Positions 60,938 through 64,000 of a stretch of DNA of 64,000 bases are shown piece by piece. Source of the stretch: SFTJ01 sp045613305 (GTDB taxonomy: Bacteria > Bacteroidota > Bacteroidia > Bacteroidales > Muribaculaceae); the NCBI GenBank assembly GCA_045613305.1, contig JAZLAU010000016.1, positions 1 to 64,000 of the forward strand, read 5' to 3'. Position 1 is the stretch's first letter; each line of letters begins with the position of its first letter. Both the position numbers and the translations under genes were made by a program. The notes below the pieces were generated by a model. That model saw only the letters and a list, made by a program, of their open reading frames with translations. It ran no database searches and was not told the DNA's origin.

Positions 60938-61960
60938 ATGACAGAAAAAATACAAGCTCTTAAAGAGCAAATTGAAGCATTATCGGCTTCTTCTGCTGAA
61001 GAATTAGAAGCCCTTAGAATAAAATATTTGAGCAAGAAAGGCGAAATCACTTCGCTATTCAATGATTTCCGCAATGTTCCAAACGAACAAAAGCGCGAAA
61101 TCGGTCAAAAACTAAACGAACTGAAGACTTTTGCCACCGATAAAATCAATGCTTTAAAAGAAGCATTCAACGCGCAAGCGGTTGAAGATGTCGACATCGA
61201 CCTTACCCGCACAAGCGCACCTCAAGAAATCGGTACACGTCACCCAATTTCTCTTGTTCGCAAAGAAATTATCGACATCTTCTCTCGCCTTGGTTTCACT
61301 ATTGCCGAAGGTCCAGAAGTAGAAGACGATTGGCACGTGTTCTCATCGCTAAACTTTGCCGATGACCACCCTGCCCGCGACATGCAAGACACTTTCTTCA
61401 TTCAACGCAACCCTGCCGACATTCTCCTTCGCACTCACACTTCATCTGTGCAAAGTCGCGTTATGGAATGCACTCAACCTCCTATCAGAATCATTTGCCC
61501 AGGTCGTGTGTATCGCAACGAAGCTATTTCGGCTCGCGCTCACTGCTTCTTCCATCAACTTGAGGCGCTTTATGTTGACAAAAACGTAACTTTTGCCGAC
61601 CTTAAGCAAGTGCTCCTATATTTTGCACAAGAAATGTTTGGACCAGAAACAAAGATTCGTTTGCGTCCTTCTTACTTCCCATTCACCGAGCCTTCGGCTG
61701 AAATGGACATCTCTTGCGACCTTTGTGGCGGTAAGGGCTGTGCTTTCTGTAAGGGCACTGGTTGGGTTGAAATTCTTGGTTGCGGTATGGTTGACCCTAA
61801 CGTGCTCGACTCTTGCGGTATCGACAGCAAAGAATTCACTGGTTTTGCTCTTGGTATGGGTATTGAACGCATCACTAACCTTAAGTATCGAGTTAAAGAC
61901 CTTCGCATGTTCTCTGAAAACGACGTTCGTTTCTTGGAAGAATTTAAATCAGCACACTAA
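60938..61960 (+). CDS. pheS: Phenylalanine-tRNA ligase alpha subunit
   Basis: 340 residues. An N-terminal coiled coil (about 1-90, includes LRIKYLSKKGEIT) is followed by class II motifs: motif 1 RKEIIDIFSRLGF, motif 2 with YRNEAISARAHCFFHQLEALYVD, and motif 3 GFALGMGIERITNLKY. Between them a cysteine-rich loop, CDLCGGKGCAFCKGTGW (about 263-279), looks like a zinc knuckle present in many bacterial PheS. pheT is not adjacent, unlike in E. coli. Confidence 0.96.
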   Translation: MTEKIQALKEQIEALSASSAEELEALRIKYLSKKGEITSLFNDFRNVPNEQKREIGQKLNELKTFATDKINALKEAFNAQAVEDVDIDLTRTSAPQEIGTRHPISLVRKEIIDIFSRLGFTIAEGPEVEDDWHVFSSLNFADDHPARDMQDTFFIQRNPADILLRTHTSSVQSRVMECTQPPIRIICPGRVYRNEAISARAHCFFHQLEALYVDKNVTFADLKQVLLYFAQEMFGPETKIRLRPSYFPFTEPSAEMDISCDLCGGKGCAFCKGTGWVEILGCGMVDPNVLDSCGIDSKEFTGFALGMGIERITNLKYRVKDLRMFSENDVRFLEEFKSAH

Positions 61961-61978
61961 AACAAACTCCTATATTAC

Positions 61979-62020
61979 AAAAGGCACTATCCTATGTTTG
62001 CACGGATTGTGCCTTTTGTT
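61979..62020 (+). terminator. Terminator after pheS
   Basis: AAAAGGCAC (61979-61987) pairs with GTGCCTTTT (62009-62017), with inner ATCC/GGAT. The T-tract is short and nth starts 18 bases later, so it may be partial. Confidence 0.7.
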
Positions 62021-62037
62021 ATTCCTCTTCTTGCACA

Positions 62038-62697
62038 ATGACTCTTAAACAACGCTATAAAGGCATCATTGAGTGGTTTCAAGCCAATATGCCTCAGGCT
62101 CAAACCGAGTTACACTATAACTCACCCTACCAACTTTTGGTGGCAGTGATTCTTTCGGCTCAATGCACCGACAAGAGAATTAATATGGTGACTCCTGCTC
62201 TGTTTGACGCTTTTCCTTCACCCGCCGAAATGGCTAAGGCTACCGTTGACGACATCTACAACCTTATTAAAAGCGTTTCATATCCTAACAATAAGGCCAA
62301 AAACCTTCACGGAATGGCAAATATGCTTGTTGATGTGTTTAATTGTCAAGTGCCCGACACCATGGAAGAGTTAATCAAACTCCCAGGTGTAGGCCGAAAA
62401 ACGGCCAACGTGATTCTTTCTGTTGTTTTCGACCAAGCAGCCATGGCTGTCGACACGCATGTGTTCAGAGTATCAGAACGAATAGGACTCACAACAAATA
62501 GCAAAAGTCCGCTCGAAACCGAAAAAGCCCTCATGAAAAACCTCCCTCATGAAGTTGTGGCAAAGGCGCATCATTGGCTGATTCTTCACGGACGATACAC
62601 ATGCACCGCACGAAAACCTAAATGCTTAGAATGCGGAATTCGTGAATATTGCCGATTCTATAATCCAACAAAAAATTCTAATAAATCCCTTAAGTAA
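62038..62697 (+). CDS. nth: Endonuclease III
   Basis: 219 residues. The helix-hairpin-helix LPGVGRKTANVI holds catalytic K121, D139 lies in VDTHVFRV, and the [4Fe-4S] cluster cysteines are C-x6-C-x2-C-x5-C in CTARKPKCLECGIREYC (about 189-205). It is a DNA glycosylase/AP lyase for oxidised pyrimidines. The gtrA-like gene starts 16 bases after its stop. Confidence 0.95.
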   Translation: MTLKQRYKGIIEWFQANMPQAQTELHYNSPYQLLVAVILSAQCTDKRINMVTPALFDAFPSPAEMAKATVDDIYNLIKSVSYPNNKAKNLHGMANMLVDVFNCQVPDTMEELIKLPGVGRKTANVILSVVFDQAAMAVDTHVFRVSERIGLTTNSKSPLETEKALMKNLPHEVVAKAHHWLILHGRYTCTARKPKCLECGIREYCRFYNPTKNSNKSLK

Positions 62698-62713
62698 ATC
62701 TACATTCACTAAG

Positions 62714-63178
62714 ATGAACGAAAATACTAAAACAACCGCCATTCAACTTATAAAATACGGAATTGTGGGCATAAGCAACTCTTTATTAACTTTAATCGTG
62801 ATATTTGTTTGCAATTCATTGCTAAACATGAGCCTTTTTGTGGCCGACATTATAGGTTACGTGGCTGGCGTGATTAATAGTTTCATCTGGAACAAGCAAT
62901 GGGTATTTAAAACTCGCGACACAAAGATTATTAAAGAGATGTCACTATTTGTAAGCGGTTTTTTGGTTTGTTTCGGCATTCAATTCATTACACTTTTACT
63001 GATTACTGAGCCTATGATTAACCTTGCAGTAAACACTCTTGGTGCCGAAGGTTCTTTATTCGGATTATCGTCTACTTCCATCGGCGAATATGTTGCAGTT
63101 GTTATCGGCATGGCAGTTTACACCATTTGCAACTACATATTCAATCGTTGCGTCACTTTTAAAGAAAAGAAAGCATAA
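62714..63178 (+). CDS. GtrA family membrane protein
   Basis: 154 residues from ATG 62714; longer readings would overlap nth. Four membrane helices (about 12-30, 36-58, 75-97 and 120-143) and the family block KYGIVGISNSLLT ... GYVAGVINSFIWNKQWVFK are present. The family is thought to help move undecaprenyl-linked sugars across the membrane for surface glycan decoration. Probably co-transcribed with nth. Confidence 0.88.
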   Translation: MNENTKTTAIQLIKYGIVGISNSLLTLIVIFVCNSLLNMSLFVADIIGYVAGVINSFIWNKQWVFKTRDTKIIKEMSLFVSGFLVCFGIQFITLLLITEPMINLAVNTLGAEGSLFGLSSTSIGEYVAVVIGMAVYTICNYIFNRCVTFKEKKA

Positions 63179-63203
63179 CTTATACCTACCTATAAAGCAC
63201 AAA

Positions 63204-63235
63204 AAAAGACGACTTCAATAGTCGTCTTTTTTCGT
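63204..63235. terminator. Shared terminator between gtrA-like and CCA-enzyme genes
   Basis: AAAAGACGACT (63204-63214) pairs with AGTCGTCTTTT (63220-63230), with A and T runs on the two sides. Confidence 0.9.
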
Positions 63236-63261
63236 TTTTAATATCTCTTCAGCAATCTGCT

Positions 63262-64000
63262 TTATTTCTCCACCGGGAACAAATTGTTTTCAGCAGCCAC
63301 TTTAAGCATAAAGTTTCGTGCCTGTTCATAGTCATTCTCTATAACCCCATCTAAAATGGCGTCTTTAATTGCTGTTTTTATAACACCCACTATTTGCGAA
63401 GGAGTAAGCCCGAACGTTTCCATAATCTCTTCACCCGACACCGGCGGTTGAAAATTTCTCACACGGTCCTTTTCCTCAATATCGATAAGTTTCTGACGAA
63501 CTAACGCAAAATTCTCAAGCAAGCGCTTCACCTTCAGAGCATTCTTCGAAGTAATATCCGCTTCGCAAAGCAGCATTAAATCATCAATGTCGTCACCTGC
63601 ATCAAACAGCAGTCGGCGCACGGCCGAATCGGTAACCACATCTTCAACCAACGCAATGGGGCGCATATGAAGCCCTACCATCTTTTTCACATATTTCATG
63701 TGCTCATTCATGGGCAGTTTCATGCGAGAGAATATGCGTGGAACCATTTTTTCGCCCACTATGTTATGGTTATGGAAAGTCCATCCAATTTTGTCCACCC
63801 AGCGCTTTGTGGTTGGCTTACCCAAGTCATGAAACACAGCCGCCCATCTCAGCCATTCGTTTTCACTCTTTTCGGCCACATTGTCGAGCACTTGCATTGT
63901 GTGATAGAAATTATCTTTGTGACCACGGCCATTAACGGTTTCAACGCCTTCTAATGCCGCCAGTTCAGGAAATATCAGATTCAACAACCCACAGTCGTGC
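63262..64000 (-). CDS. CCA tRNA nucleotidyltransferase-like protein, C-terminal part (5' end outside window)
   Basis: The minus-strand frame is open to the window edge; 246 residues are visible. They contain LIFPELAALEGV, then an HD domain with GHKDNFYHTMQVLD and FHDLGKP (metal-binding His-Asp), and a helical tail with GEEIMETFGLTPSQIVG. This matches the C-terminal RNA-binding and HD regions of bacterial CCA-adding/poly(A) polymerase-type enzymes. The nucleotidyltransferase head lies beyond base 64000, so activity cannot be checked. Confidence 0.85.
   Translation of the reverse strand, partial: HDCGLLNLIFPELAALEGVETVNGRGHKDNFYHTMQVLDNVAEKSENEWLRWAAVFHDLGKPTTKRWVDKIGWTFHNHNIVGEKMVPRIFSRMKLPMNEHMKYVKKMVGLHMRPIALVEDVVTDSAVRRLLFDAGDDIDDLMLLCEADITSKNALKVKRLLENFALVRQKLIDIEEKDRVRNFQPPVSGEEIMETFGLTPSQIVGVIKTAIKDAILDGVIENDYEQARNFMLKVAAENNLFPVEK

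Noticed and set aside
1..64000. Mobile element, prophage, defence island, tRNA or rRNA gene
   Set aside because: I looked for transposase, integrase, restriction or toxin genes, CCA-ending cloverleafs and rRNA blocks in both strands and found none.

Overview
The window is a gene-dense chromosomal stretch of a Bacteroidota bacterium, most likely order Bacteroidales (Muribaculaceae- or Prevotellaceae-like; the family is a guess). The signs are Bacteroidales-type -7 boxes (TAnnTTTG, often with a -33 TTTG about 19 bases upstream), little use of Shine-Dalgarno sequences, and lineage-typical proteins: DUF4494, DUF4886, DUF5106, a lipidated TamA (TamL-like), a type IX secretion tail, Rho with a long low-complexity insert, and a 29-residue mS38/AURKAIP1-like protein next to HU. 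I found no rRNA, tRNA, CRISPR array, insertion sequence or phage gene. This is core chromosome, not an accessory island.

Layout. 1-1100: the end of a protein with at least three tandem biotinyl domains, then ribosomal protein L31 type B. 1343-3101: a membrane protein and a lipid kinase. 3213-7958: a glycogen cluster (debranching enzyme, GT4-type synthase, GH57 enzyme with a histone H1-like tail). 8344-10908: two tandem OmpA-like paralogues. 11037-15839: transketolase, a FucP-type sugar transporter, YggS, DUF4494. 16097-21800: YigZ, then an exported operon of Gfo/Idh oxidoreductase, DUF1080 hydrolase and sugar epimerase, then a HAD phosphatase and a queuosine-precursor transporter. 21899-26383: lipoprotein esterase, acyltransferase, HU, the 29-residue protein and RNase G. 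26466-35335: a peptidase C26-M19 fusion, an AspT-type transporter, a secreted protein with a type IX sorting tail, Gph, TamL, RuvX.

35560-49168 is the regulatory centre. A lysine/diaminopimelate operon (M20 desuccinylase, lysC, dapB, dapA, dapD, aminotransferase) and a branched-chain amino acid operon (ilvD, ilvB, ilvN, acyl-ACP thioesterase, ilvC) follow one another. Each is preceded by a promoter, a short leader ORF rich in the codons of its end product, a segment just after the leader stop codon that can pair with the terminator, and an intrinsic terminator 16-27 bases before the first gene. This is the layout of ribosome-mediated transcription attenuation and is the most notable finding here.

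49335-64000: peptide deformylase, a two-component system, ybaK-aroC-radical SAM, a thioredoxin-like protein, Rho, a threonine aldolase-like enzyme, a DUF4886 protein, TilS, PheS, endonuclease III, GtrA and the C-terminal part of a CCA-adding enzyme. Four genes (2085, 35335, 54302, 60868) have their ATG 4-6 bases after a -7 box and are probably leaderless mRNAs. The RNase G and Rho genes have long leaders with predicted hairpins. All statements rest on reading the sequence; no database search or folding calculation was run.
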